DNA of 64,000 nucleotides from the NCBI GenBank assembly GCA_019828595.1, contig JAHQRK010000001.1:744001-808000 (forward strand), given 5' to 3'. Below are positions 53,101-63,768 of this stretch, piece after piece. A program made the position numbers and the translations under genes. Source of the DNA: Aphanomyces cochlioides. Lineage: Eukaryota; Oomycota; Saprolegniomycetes; Saprolegniales; Verrucalvaceae. The notes below the pieces were generated by a model. The model was given only the letters and a program-made list of their open reading frames with translations, did no database searches and was not told the origin of the DNA. The first letter of the stretch is position 1; every line of letters begins with the position of its first letter.

Positions 53101-54393
53101 CCAGCGGCCGTCGCTCGTCGATCGCGGCGACGAATGGCGCAATCTCCAGCTCAATGGAGCGCCGCTGTCGCTGTCGGCTTGGGAAGTGCCGGCAAAGCAT
53201 AGCACGTCCAAGTGGAAGTGGCGCGTGCCGCTCCAAGGCACGATCGAATTTGACTTTTATACGCCAAGACCGCACCACGTCGTCGCGCAGCACTACAGCC
53301 TCGACTTGGCCGACCCTGCCGACCGTGTTTTGGTACGTCCAGCAGCTCTGGAAATCGCGCAAGAAACGGCGCTGAACTTTGTAGGCGCATCGACTCCGCG
53401 TGCGGTCGCTGGAATGCATCGGCGAATGCTGGTGGAACGAAGAGATTGACGGCTATCCATTCCGTCTCGCCGAGTCGTTAGAGCAAGATTTCGACTTTCC
53501 AAGGCGCGGCATGCTCGACTTTGACTTTATCCTCCTCCGCCCCGCGCACTGCGTTCGCAGCATGACCGTCCATGAGTGCAAACTGAACCTCGCCGACTAT
53601 GACGACTATCTCCACGCGGAATTTCTCCGTCGCGTGGCTGCCATGGACAGCCATCACTACGTCTGGACCAACGCAGCCATCAGCTGTCGCCCGTACGTCA
53701 TGAATCAAGCCATGCTCCCGCCAGAGGTAAGCAAAGTCGATGGGAGAGTGACGAGAAGGCCATTAGGGCGTCTTGACATTCCATGGATTGATCTTCCAAG
53801 GTGCAGATGCGGCACCCAACGACACGATGGCATTCCTTCTCCAGGTAAGGAGACAGAGGACAGGAGAGAAGGAAGCGGCGCTTGTGCTGTAGCAACTCGT
53901 TCAATTCCAAGACGACTTTGAGCGGCAAAAGTTCATGGTCGATGTCGCGTGCGGGTAGGCGGCGGCGAAATATTTCACAAGTTTGAAATGTCTATCGGAG
54001 TAGCGACCACCACCATATTCACAACAGCGCCGACGACCGCGGCCCCATGTTCTTGACGAGGTAGAGCCTTGAAAGAGCGCTCATCTCCATCATCTCTTAG
54101 CGCCATGGTCCCGCGGCTGCTCGCCTTGTTCGCCACCGACAAGGAAAAGCGCGAGATTATCATGGCACGACTCGATCATGCCGTCATTTTGCGATTTTGT
54201 GTTGACTTGTAGATTATCTGGCCGAATGTCCTGGACAAAGCCAACCTAGCGCGTGAATGCATTGCGCTGCAGAGCGACGGCGCCGCGTGGTGGTTTGGCG
54301 ACGCGTCGTTTGAAGCGTTCGCTGCGTCGTGCCTCGAGCGATTCCTCGCCCATCGACTCTACCTCAACCAAAATGGCTCACTAAATGGTTAAC
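50146..54393 (+). CDS. Large LRR (ribonuclease-inhibitor-type) protein with a C-terminal repeat module
   Basis: A multi-exon gene; the start is unsure (Met at 50227 is one candidate). It begins with a helical part (VQRVRKAQRKYEKH, KKEQVVKRLQEL), then FHDIYVVNPEN and a conserved-looking FGLDIYEAK...GIARLLNIHTPESLYQLYTKERIYGREG. A disordered link precedes seven or more RI-type LRRs (LVELHLGGNWSEESGGDALA, LSMLDLANNRIGTRSAVRLL, LRTLDLSDNKLRDKTGRAIG, LTSLSLGWNRVGHDGG). Downstream, four similar ~75-100-residue modules carry GxPFxL, GxLxFDY and LDLxxxxDR. It ends LNQNGSLNG with TAA at 54391. Its place beside a PPP1R36-like gene hints at a flagellar role, but that is weak. Confidence 0.65.
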
Positions 54394-54400
54394 CTCGTCG

Positions 54401-56546
54401 TTACTCTCGAAGTCGCGTGAGGAGATGGAGCTTGAGCGACTCGAACCCGCCGAGCTTGGCAGCATCGGATGGAAGCTGGCCTGAAGCATCTGCAGTGCTC
54501 AACGACGCGCCGTTCTGGAGTAAAAATTCGCAAGCTAGCATGTGGCCTCGTGCGGCGGCGGCATGCAGCGCCGTCTCGCGCTTTGCGTCGTCTGTTTGCT
54601 GGTTGACTTCCACGCCGTGTGCCAAGCCATAAGCGAGATCGCGCACAGATCCACGTGTCGCTGCTTTGTAAAACTCCGCGAAGAGAGCTTCTCGCGACAA
54701 ACTCGTGTGCTCACTGAAGCCGCGGAAGGCGTACTTGGCTCGGATGTATTTTTCTTTCTCGGCGCGCGTCGCCGTCGTGCCGTCAGGCTTTGTCCATCCT
54801 GGCGCAATCGTTGCCTCCCTACCGAGTCTTCATGACGAGAATTCAAAGCTAGCCAACGTACCAGACAGCATTGACGGAGTCGTTGCCGAGCCAAGTTTGA
54901 AGCAATTCGAGGAGCGTCATATCCCACGAGTCGAGGACGAGCGAGCGCACTTTCGAGACGTGGACGCCAAGACTTCGATGGATGCCAGAGCATTCAATGC
55001 AGAGGAAAGCACCAAGGTTGATCGAGACCCATTCGGCAGGACTGAGGCCGCAATCGGCGCACGATGGGTTGGCAGCTTGGAGCTTCTGCACTGCGTCGGC
55101 CATGTCAGGATGCACCGCCGTGGGATGCGACTGCTGCCCCAAAAGACGCTCCGTGCTCGCTTGCGCCGCGTCAATCCACGACTGCATGTCGGACTCACTC
55201 GTGGCCTGGAGCACTTGCTTGGTCTGGTTGTGGTCGAGCACTTCAAAGCTGTAAGGAAGGTTGCGCGGACATGGACGGACTTTGGAGATCATGAGATCGC
55301 AGACGAGCGAGAGCTCCATGTCTTTGCGCATGGCGTAGAGTTTGCCAGCGTGGATTTGAAACCAAACGCGCTTCCAGCTCTTGAACAAGCCACTGCGAAC
55401 GATGAGATAGCCTTGCTTCTCGGCGGGAAACAGCGCGCTCTCCCGGCTCTGCGCTGTGGTCGCCGAGATGACTTCGACAGGCAAAGCGACGTGCGTTGGA
55501 TATGCCGACAAGCGGGATTCCAACAAGTCGCGCTGGGCAGCGTACATGGCTTCGTCGCGCGTGAACTGCTCTCTGGCAGTCTGAAGAGCCGCTTGGCGAG
55601 CACGCAGCGCCGGCTCAATGCCGTGGACAAGGTCGTGGCATGCATGGAAGTGGCCCAAGTACGAGTAGAGTGTCGAGTTGAGCGCTTCAACCAGGACAAA
55701 CTTCTTCTTGGCGTCCAGCGCATTGAAATAACGGACACAGTCGAAGCGAGCAAGCTCAAACTTGCATCGAGCAGCCGTGACTGCTTTGTCGACGTCTGGA
55801 AGCGCTTCCTCGCCGGTGGTTGCTTGGACATCGGCATCGGAGACGCGGAACGAGGGTTGCTTGCTGAGGGATTTGCCCAGAACTGCTTCGTATTCGTCTC
55901 CAAACTTTGTCACGTCCTTGCGTAGATCGGATGCCATCTTGAGCTCCTCTTCGACAAAGGCTTCGAGGGGTTTGTGCAGCAGAGCGTCGATGCTGAGGAG
56001 CATGCTCTCTCGTGAACTCTGAATTTGTGCGAGCGTGTCGTGGAAATCGTTTAGAATGGTCGAGAGATCGCCAAGTTCTTCGTAGCACGATGTGAACAGC
56101 GTGCGGCTGTACTTGGTTGAGTAGATTTCAGCGAGGGCAATCTCTTTGGCTCCCATGGCTTTGCCAGCAGCTACAAAGTCTTTCGTCCGGACGATGAGCT
56201 CTTTGAGGAAACCACGAAGACCACTCGTGGATTCCTCGAGGCCTTCCAGAGACTTGCGAAACATAGGGGAGTCAGCAACGTAGTCTAGAACAACGTGCTT
56301 CCCCACCGTGGACGAAATGAGCGTGGATGAACCATCATCGAGCGAAAGTCGTGGCGTTGGATCGGCTTTGGTTGTCACGACCGGCTTGAGCGAATTTCTC
56401 TGTTCCAACACGTCTAGGTTGCCATATTTGCGGCGATAGCGGAAAAGTTGACTCTGCAATGCCTGTACTTCTTCTTCTAGTTGCGCAACGCGAAGACATT
56501 GACATCCTTCATGTATCGGTGCCGCTTCCTTCTTCGAGTCCGCCAT
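54401..56546 (-). CDS. BAR-PH-ArfGAP-ankyrin protein (ACAP/ASAP-like)
   Basis: Two exons; a 44-nt-class intron at about 54840-54883 joins NAVW to EATIAPGW. N-terminal coiled coil (residues 15-50), a BAR domain (~80-320), a PH domain (QGYLIVRSGLFKSWKRVWFQIHAGKLYAM, then SWIDAAQ), and an Arf GTPase-activating domain with the zinc finger CADCGLSPAEWVSINLGAFLCIEC and the arginine finger in GIHRSLGVH. KEKYIRAKYAFRGF links to ankyrin repeats (ETALHAAAARGHMLACEFLL). It switches off Arf GTPases on curved membranes. One CCAAT box lies 15 bp before the start. Stops of this gene and the LRR gene are 7 nt apart. Confidence 0.92.
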
Positions 56547-56791
56547 CCTGTCCAGACGCTGATTGGCTCGCTTGTGATGTATACTTTATGCCAAATGGTA
56601 AAATTTGTCCGAATTCTAAAAATATTTATGATTTTTCCTATATTTACTGTGAAAATTTTGCACAAAATTTTGATTTTTTCTTCAGTTTGAGCAAACCTTC
56701 GAATATTTCTTAAATTCAGATAGAATTCTTTTTAACATTCTTTTATGTCTTTTATGTTCTTAAAATCCTATCATTGACACAATCGTGGAGG

Positions 56792-57100
56792 ATGGAAAGA
56801 CGGCAACCGCTCGCCCAAAGATTGGAAGCTCAACGAGCGCGCTACGTCGAGCTAAAGCAGCACAGCATGGCTTATGACCCCTCGTGTGTACATTCTCCAT
56901 GTCAACTTCGTCTGGAACTGCCGATGGATGTGCAAGAGTATCTCCGTTCGATTGGTCTTGCTTTTGAAAACATTGCAACAGATGAAGAACTCGGTGCAGC
57001 GGTCTCAGCGCTAGCTGTGCGTCTCTACAAGACTGACCGTGCGTTAAATAAAGCGATAGAGGCTCTCTGTGAAGATAAACACACAAATAAATCTTCTTAG
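56792..57100 (+). CDS. Small protein of unknown function
   Basis: A 102-residue frame from MERRQPLAQRLEAQRARY. It begins with an Arg-rich amphipathic helix, then has QLRLELPMDVQEYLRSIGLAFENIATDEELGAAVSALAVRLYKT, which looks like two more helices. It has no signal peptide or cysteine pattern (only three Cys). Composition and helical periodicity suggest a real gene, supported by tight convergent packing (7 nt) with G6PD. No function assigned. Confidence 0.55.
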   Translation: MERRQPLAQRLEAQRARYVELKQHSMAYDPSCVHSPCQLRLELPMDVQEYLRSIGLAFENIATDEELGAAVSALAVRLYKTDRALNKAIEALCEDKHTNKSS

Positions 57101-57107
57101 ATCGAGT

Positions 57108-58701
57108 TTACATCGATTGTCGACGCGTGTACTGATATTCGCCCTTGTGGTAGACGTAGCCCAAGCTCCTGATCAAAGCATCGCTCTCAGGTGGGCCACG
57201 AGAGCCAAATGGGTATGGAATCGGACGGATCTTCTTTTCGTCAATTTCGTGGAGTAGAGGGGAAAAGATTTTCCAAGCGGCGCGGAGTTCATCGTCACGC
57301 ACGAATGTCGCTTGCTTGCCACGCAATACATCAAGCACAAGACGAGTGTACGCATCTGGGAGATGCGTGTCCGCGTAACGCATCGAGTAGCTCAAGTCGA
57401 GTTCACTCGCGACAGCCTTGGTACTCAAACCTGGGCTCTTGACGTTCATCTTCATGTACACGGCTTCATCAGGTTGGAGGCGAAGCACCAATTCGTTTTG
57501 GGGGATGTTCGTGTTGGGGAACATGTGCGCAGCACCAGGAACTGGCTTAAACACAATACGAACTTCAGCCTTTCGCTCATTGAGAGCCTTTCCTGCCTTC
57601 ATGATGAATGGCACGCCATCCCATCGAGGGTTCTTAATATTCAAGACTGCCGTGGCAAATGTAGGCGTGACTGAGTCATTAGGCACAGTCGGGTCTTCCA
57701 AGTAGCCCACTTCAGACTTGGGGTTCTCTGGATCCGCGACATACTGACCCATGATCGTGTCCTTCAGTTTGATGGGCTCAATGCAGTTAAGAACTTTCAC
57801 TTTTTCGTCACGGACAAAGTTGGCATATCCGTCTCCAGATGCACGCACGGGTGCCTCCATGGCAACAAGCGTCAAAACTTGGAGCAAATGGTTTTGCATG
57901 ACGTCGCGAATGATACCGTACGAGTCAAAGTAACCACCTCGGCCTTGAGTGCCAATGTCTTCCTTGAAAGTAACAATGACTTTGGAGATGTAGTTGCGGT
58001 TCCACAATGGCTCAAAAGTGACGTTGGCAAATCGCATGAGCATGAGGTTTTGCACCATTTCTTTGCCAAGGTAGTGGTCAATGCGGTAAATCTCGTCCTC
58101 GGTGTAGAGAGCTCCCATTGCATTGTTGAGTTCATCGAACGAATCAAGATCATGACCGAATGGTTTCTCCACAATCAATCGGTTCCATCCTTCAGTGGTC
58201 AAGGCCGAAGCTTTGATGGACGTTCCGATTGGTACGAAAACGTTGGGTGGAATGGCAAAGTAAAACAAGCGATTCTTGATTTTGAAGCCCAACGCTGTTT
58301 CCTTGATGTACATTTCGGCGCTGACTTTGCCCACTTCTTCGGCCGAGTCGTAGGCACCCCATCGGTACAAGCACATGTTCAAGAAGCGTTCCTTATGGCT
58401 TGGATCTTTCGCCTTGAGGTAGCCCCCGATCGATTCTCGGAATTCAACTTCCGTCTTGCGGGAGCGCGCATATCCACAGATAATCGTGTGTTCTGGCAAG
58501 TAGCCATGCGTGTACAATTCAAAGAGCGACGGGTATGTCTACACATCAATGAGTCACTTCTGACGCTCCTCAAGCGATCCAAGGTACCTTCTTCTTGGCC
58601 AAATCGCCGGACGCCCCGATGACAAAGATCGTCAAGGACTCTCCCATGTAGTGGCAACCTGTGTTGGAGTCGTCGTCTAGAATATGTTGCGGCACCGACA
58701 T
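57108..58701 (-). CDS. G6PD: Glucose-6-phosphate 1-dehydrogenase
   Basis: Exon 1 reads MSVPQHILDDDSNTGCHYMG... FVIGASGDLAKKK, the NADP-binding motif. An intron at about 58544-58588 leads to TYPSLFELYTHGYLPEHTII. Exon 2 holds IVEKPFGHDLDSF, the active-site signature YRIDHYLGKEMVQN (catalytic His and Lys) and QGRGGYFDSYGIIRDVMQNHLLQ, and ends GEYQYTRRQSM. It catalyses the first step of the oxidative pentose phosphate path and is the main cytosolic NADPH source. All catalytic residues are present. The C-terminus is of usual length. No targeting peptide. Confidence 0.96.
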
Positions 58702-58908
58702 GCTCTTTCACTTCTCTCTGCTTGATCTCAAATTTGAAAATGACTGTCAAACGATCATGGTGCACTGGACCCTTCCTTTGGCTTCCACGGAAGTGGAGGG
58801 GTGAGGTATTTTCCCACTGGATTTTTCCCCATCCTTCCCATTTGACAAGTATACTCAATACCAGTCTATTGCAATCGATTGGGATTCGTGAGGATTTTGC
58901 CTCTATTG

Positions 58909-58931
58909 GATTGGCTGATTTTTAGCCAATC
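58909..58931. promoter_or_regulatory. Perfect palindrome of two CCAAT boxes
   Basis: GATTGGCT and AGCCAATC form 8-base arms with a 7-nt T-rich centre, about 210 bp upstream of G6PD. It is the tightest example of the paired CCAAT arrangement in this window. Confidence 0.55.
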
Positions 58932-59386
58932 GGCTCAAAATGACCCTTGCGATCTCCAACACACCACTTGGTTCTTGTAACCCACGTCCGCAAATCGAAT
59001 TCGATTTCGATCCTTGGACAGCCAGCAGCACCACCAGCATCATTCAGTCGTAGCTATACACTGTTTTATTTGGATAATTCGAGAGACGAGTGAAAGCCCG
59101 TGGTCAGAGCAATCAGACAAGGTCGAATCGTTGTGGGAATGCTGACGTCATGATCATGTTCGTGGGTGATTCACCTGCGTGTCCTTGTGGAAAATTCCAA
59201 GATCATCCCCGCGGCATCTTCATTCGAGACAATACTGAGCAACGGGAGGGCTTGGTGCGGGTGTAGATTATCGGGCCTTTTCGTCTGCGTGGATAGCCTT
59301 GCGAGACTGAATGGAGCAGTGGGTAATGAATGACCTGTTGACATGACAACCTCACATTTTAGCTAATGAAATCAATATTTACTGTG

Positions 59387-59424
59387 ATTGGCTATTGAAA
59401 ATTATTTATTTTATTTTGACCAAT
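59387..59424. promoter_or_regulatory. Inverted CCAAT pair upstream of the thioredoxin-like gene
   Basis: ATTGGCTATT at 59387 and GACCAATCA at 59418 end 19 bp before the ATG at 59444, separated by an AT-only stretch. Confidence 0.45.
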
Positions 59425-59443
59425 CAAGTGAATATCTATCAAG

Positions 59444-60667
59444 ATGGCGAAGGGTGCAAGCAAGGGCGGCGGCGGGGCCAATAATGCCAAGGAAATGAAG
59501 ATGTTCTTGAAGAACCGCATGTGGAAAGAGCACTGGCAAGTCCTTGTCGGCTCGGTTGTTGTGATCATTGCGCTCTTTGCGTGGATCTTTCTCCAGGCGG
59601 CCAACTCCAAGCAAGTGCTGCATCACATTCAACTGACCAACTCGAACGACGTCGATCGTGTCTTTCGATCAGGCGAACCCTGGCTTGTGCTTTGCTCCAA
59701 GGCTGACGCTGTACTGCCTGAAGTATTCGACAAAGCGTCCAAACGTGTCGTGGGAAAGATTAATGTTGGCGTGCTCGACTGTCACGATAAACTACCGTCT
59801 GGAAAGAGCGTGTACAACAAGTTTGTCCTCCGCGAGGACATTTCGCCCACGGTCTTTACGATAGCCAATGGCGAGAAGCCCAAGCAGGTTCGCTGAATAT
59901 TGGCACACTCCCGATCGTCTAACTTGTCACGATAGCTCTTCTTGAACTACCTGCAAAAGCCCAAGATTCTCGCGACTCAAGCGCTTGAACAGGTCAAGAA
60001 GACGCTTCATGAAGTTCAAAATACCAAGCAACTTGATGACAAATGCCTCGGTAAGAAGTCAAGCTGCGTCTTGGTCTACCGCACGGGCAAAAAATTCAAC
60101 GACTACGAGAAGCAATGGCTACAAAGCATCATGGAGAACCATCGCCAAACGGCGTTTGTTTGGATGGACGCGTCCATATTGTCGCTCTCTGTCGAGTCTC
60201 TCTTCAAGAAAGCAGCGACTCAAGGCCAGAACCGTATTGTGCTCTTCAAGAAGGTCAAGGGCAACGGAAACACCGCGCCATCAACTGTTGCTAAAGCATA
60301 CACGTCGTACTTCGAACAACTGCCGGTTGAATCCTTCCTCGATGAATTTGGCGGCGTGTCAACCGACGAGAGCGCCTTTCGTCCACTGACCAAAACTGTC
60401 ACGATTACACGACGACCTAATCCGACACCAAAGCCCACAGCGAAACCTGCGCAGACAAAACCTTCGCCAGCGAATCCCAAACCAACCGAGACGCGGACGC
60501 CTCAGGAAATCGCCGAGATAGAGCGCCAACGTCGTGAGCGTATGGAGGAAGAGAGCAAATCGCACTATCCGGAGTATGTCGATGAAGATGAAATCGACAC
60601 GACGACGGCAACTGAAGCGAACGAGAATGAAGACGACAGTGAAGTACTCGATTTGGATGAATTGTAA
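59444..60667 (+). CDS. Single-pass membrane protein with thioredoxin-like domain
   Basis: Two exons; an intron at about 59887-59935 joins EKPKQ to LFLNYLQKP. The basic N-terminus (MAKGASKGGGG..., then KEMKMFLKNRMWK) precedes one membrane segment (WQVLVGSVVVIIALFAWIFL). The next ~90 residues (EPWLVLCSKAD, VGKINVGVLDCHDKLPSGKS, YNKFVLREDISPTVFTIANG) look like a thioredoxin fold without a CXXC pair, and a second such region follows (CVLVYRTGKKFNDYEKQW, AFVWMDAS). The tail is Pro/Thr/Lys-rich, then acidic, ending VLDLDEL. It resembles DnaJC16-type or plant membrane thioredoxin-like proteins without the J domain. The terminal xDEL may be an ER retrieval signal. Confidence 0.6.
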
Positions 60668-60695
60668 ATCAATAAAGGGTGTTGCTTTGGTTGTT

Positions 60696-61955
60696 CTATT
60701 GAGCTGCAGATGCTTGACGAGCGACTTGACGAGCTTGTTCCTTCATCGCGGCGCGGGATTGTTCCTCGAAACGATCGACGCATGCTCCCATTGCGGCATA
60801 AGCTTCTTCGATGCGGCTTTCGTCGCCAGAAGCGAGGGCCGCGGTGAATTTCACAGCGTCTGGCTTGCACAAGATGTTGGCCATGCAGAATTGCAAAGCG
60901 GTAGCTGCTTGTGTGCACTCGGCTTCATCACCGCAGAGCTGGACGGCTGTGAAGCATTTCTTGCAGTTGGTTTTAATCTTGCCAAAGGTTTCTTCGACTT
61001 GTTCCACGGTGAGTATATCATCCGAAACAACTTCTTCCTCGTGCGACGTTGGAAGCGCTGACTTGACGGTCGAGCCCAAGAACGAGAGGACGGGGAACTT
61101 AATGCGGTCGACAAGCGATTCGAGCGAGTCGACGGCTGGTCGTGCGTACATGGAGATGGATTTCACACTGGTGATATCATGCAAACGCGGCACAGCATCT
61201 TCTTTGGCCTTTTCATCGTCAAAGTAGTAGTCTATCACATAGCGTTGCTCAGTGTTGTCGCTTCGGATGACAACCCAGTCGTGACGATCAAACGGTTTGT
61301 CGTATCTATGCATAAGTCCCATCAGAACACAGTCTAAGGCTTATCATTCGTACCCAAGTAGAGTTTTGAGGCGTGCAATTGGGGTCAGTTCGTCTGGACG
61401 ACCGCAGAAGCGAAGCAACTTGGCGTCGGATCTAGAAAAGGTCGTGAGCATCTCAAACAAGTGCTCGAAATACCCAGGATGCAATGTGTTTTCCCACTCG
61501 ATGACTTGACTCCATGCACGTTCATTCATATTGTTGTGGATGCTCACGATCGTTTCAACATGTCCTTCATGCACATCTTCGCCCTTTCCCTTGCGCCGAA
61601 GGGCATTGAAGAACATTTGTTCGCTAGGATATGACCACGTGCCATCAGTTCCACCCTTCGGGATCGTCGACTGAACGCGGTGTGTGCTTAGCGGGAATTT
61701 CTGTCCTTCCTTGGGTTCTTGGTTTGGATTGTACGGCATCATGTTGGTCGGGTCAATCTCTTGACTGTACACGTTGTAGACTTTTGTCTTCTTCACGGGG
61801 CAACCTTCTTCAGCTACTGGCTGTGGAGCAGTGTGCTTAACTGGGCACCCTTCAGGAGCTTCCTTCTTGACTTCTTCATGCTTGACTGGGCATCCTTCTT
61901 GCGCCGGAGCTCTTGCATTTACAGGCGTGGTTGAGGTTGATGCATTGTTGCCCAT
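60696..61955 (-). CDS. HCCS: Cytochrome c heme lyase fused to a twin CX9C domain
   Basis: Two exons; intron 61306-61353 (48 nt) joins LKTLLG to YDKPFDRHDW, giving 403 residues. The N-terminus MGNNAS fits N-myristoylation. Three EGCPVK motifs (heme-binding CP motifs) follow, then the lyase core: PTNMMPYNPNQEP, STIPKGGTDGTWSYPSEQMF, NMNERAWSQVIEWE, LLRFCGRPDELTPIARL, PFDRHDWVV and YVIDYYFDD. The family attaches heme to cytochrome c in the intermembrane space. Homologues end near RIKFP (residue ~272), but here the frame runs on for ~131 residues with Cys315-x9-Cys325 and Cys331-x9-Cys341 plus Cys318, Cys347 and Cys376, the pattern of Mia40 substrates. No stop or splice signal separates the two parts. 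Confidence 0.93.
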
Positions 61956-62259
61956 GCTTCAGATCACGATTTTTGACAATCATCCTTTTGTCATTGGTTC
62001 TCCTGTTCGACGATTTAATTCGTCAAAAATATTTTTAATTCGACCCGAATTGTCTGAATTAAATTATTTTCATTGGATAAAATAAAAACTATTATTGATT
62101 TTCATTGGATTAAATAAAATTATTTGATTGGCTATTAATATTAGAAAAATCGACGCGGATTGGTCAATCATGTTCCATGTTGGTTGGTTTCCGTGCGAGT
62201 TTTCTTGGTGGCTTGAAAATGCTCCTCATTGTCCGTTTGTCGAACGTAGTCTCACCAAC
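61956..62259. other. Divergent promoter of heme lyase and eS6
   Basis: 304 bp, AT-rich. ATTGG-type boxes lie at 62076, 62104, 62127 and 62159; the last is 101 bp before the eS6 start. No gene seen. Confidence 0.5.
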
Positions 62260-63095
62260 ATGAAGCTCAACATCGCCAACCCCCACACGGGGATGCAAAA
62301 GGTCATTGAATGCGATGACGAATTGAAGTTGCGCGCGTTTTACGAAAAGCGCATGACCCAAGAAGTCGATGGTGAACACTTGGGCGAAGAATTCAAGGGC
62401 TTTGTCTTCAAAATCTCGGGCGGTAACGACAAGCAAGGTTTCCCCATGAAGCAAGGTGTGTTGACCAACGGCCGTGCTCGCCTTCTTTTGAGCAAGGGCA
62501 AGTCGTGCTACCGCCCTCGCCGAAAGGGTGAACGCAAGCGCAAGTCTGTGCGTGGTTGCATTGTCGGCCCTGATCTTTCGGTTCTTAACTTGGTTGTCGT
62601 CAAGGCTGGTGACTCTGAAGTCGCTGGTTTGACCGATGGTCACATCCCTCGCCGATTGGGACCTAAGCGTGCCTCGAACATCCGCAAGTTGTTCAACTTG
62701 AGCAAGGAAGACGATGTCCGCAAGTACGTCATCCGCCGCAAGTTCGACTCCAAGACCGGCAAGAAGAACGACAAGGCCCCCAAGATCCAACGCTTGGTCA
62801 CTCCTCGCACCTTGCACCACAAGGCTCAAATCGCTGCGAAGAAGTTGCAGCAACGCGAAAAGGTCAAGCGCGATGCTGCCGAATACTCGCGCCTCTACAC
62901 TCAGGTAAGCTTCATCTCATTGACGTTTCCTAACGGGCCATCGGTTTTTTGGGGTATTAACCTGCTCCTTATTCACCATATTGGGCACTGTAGCGTGTTA
63001 AGGAGCAGAAGGAACGTCGTGCCTCTGAAATCGCCAAGCGCCGCAGCAGCCGCAAGGCTTCTGAAGTCAAGGCGGCTGCTGCCCCCAAGAAGTAA
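62260..63095 (+). CDS. RPS6: 40S ribosomal protein eS6
   Basis: [20 protein letters not shown] starts the standard eS6 sequence; in-frame codons further upstream lie in promoter DNA and were rejected. Conserved parts include [41 protein letters not shown] and [21 protein letters not shown]. The single intron (62905-62993, 89 nt) is about twice the usual length here. The last exon reads [24 protein letters not shown], holding the Ser cluster that S6 kinase phosphorylates in other eukaryotes. TAA at 63093. Confidence 0.96.
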
Positions 63096-63768
63096 ATGCG
63101 CTGGCGTGTTTCCGAGTTGGTTGGCAAGTTGGACAAGACGACCCAACCAACTCTATAAGCTTCAGTTAACAATGGTGACAAACGATTTCGTCGAGTCTTC
63201 TCTGATCGCTGCCTTCTCTACGTCAATTGCAAGTTTGACTCGCCGAATGTGTGCTTGTTTACCAAGTAGAGATCAGATGCCAAATAAGACAGCGTCGACA
63301 TGTGGCATGTGGTTCGTTCCTGTCAGAAAGAAGGCAGTCATGAAGTTGTCGTCTGAACCTCGTCCTTTTTTGAATCTATAGCGAAAATTGACTGGCAGCG
63401 AGCTCAAAACTTGAAGCAAACCTTCTTCATCTCCCTCAAATGATATTCTTCACGGCAGAATAGACTTTGTCCATGTATTGACGCTCATCTTTGCTTGAAA
63501 CTTTCATTCTCTGCGTTGAGATCCGCCGATGGCGCAGCATTGTTTGGTGGCAGAGGCGGGATTTCTTTATGGATAAAACTCATGGGATAAACTATGATTT
63601 TATATATCATTGGTCATTTCTTAGTTTGTCCCATTCCGGTGAGGTTTATCCCAATGTCAGACAAAATCCAATCAAGTGGTCGAATTAAAATTTTGGTATT
63701 TCAATACAAAATTGAAGAGAAAATAAAATTTCTGAATTGTATCACACCACTTGTCGAGCATTTTCACC
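63096..63768. other. Intergenic region after eS6
   Basis: No supported gene. A CCAATCAAG box at 63669 lies 100 bp before the next start. The right half is AT-rich. Confidence 0.5.

Larger units (their letters stand above)
58702..59443. other. Divergent promoter region between G6PD and the thioredoxin-like gene
   Basis: 740 bp with no gene seen. It contains the CCAAT palindrome at 58909-58931 and a second inverted CCAAT pair at 59387-59424 next to the plus-strand start. Confidence 0.5.

Noticed and set aside
54705..55925. 406-codon plus-strand frame
   Set aside because: Antisense of the BAR-PH-ArfGAP gene, whose domains are clear on the minus strand.
8919..61955. COX10, Coa1-like and heme lyase as a cytochrome-assembly gene cluster
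   Set aside because: They lie 20-30 kb apart among unrelated genes; chance proximity is the simpler reading.
62128..62259. Extended N-terminus of eS6
   Set aside because: eS6 starts with MKLN in all eukaryotes; the extra codons overlap CCAAT boxes.
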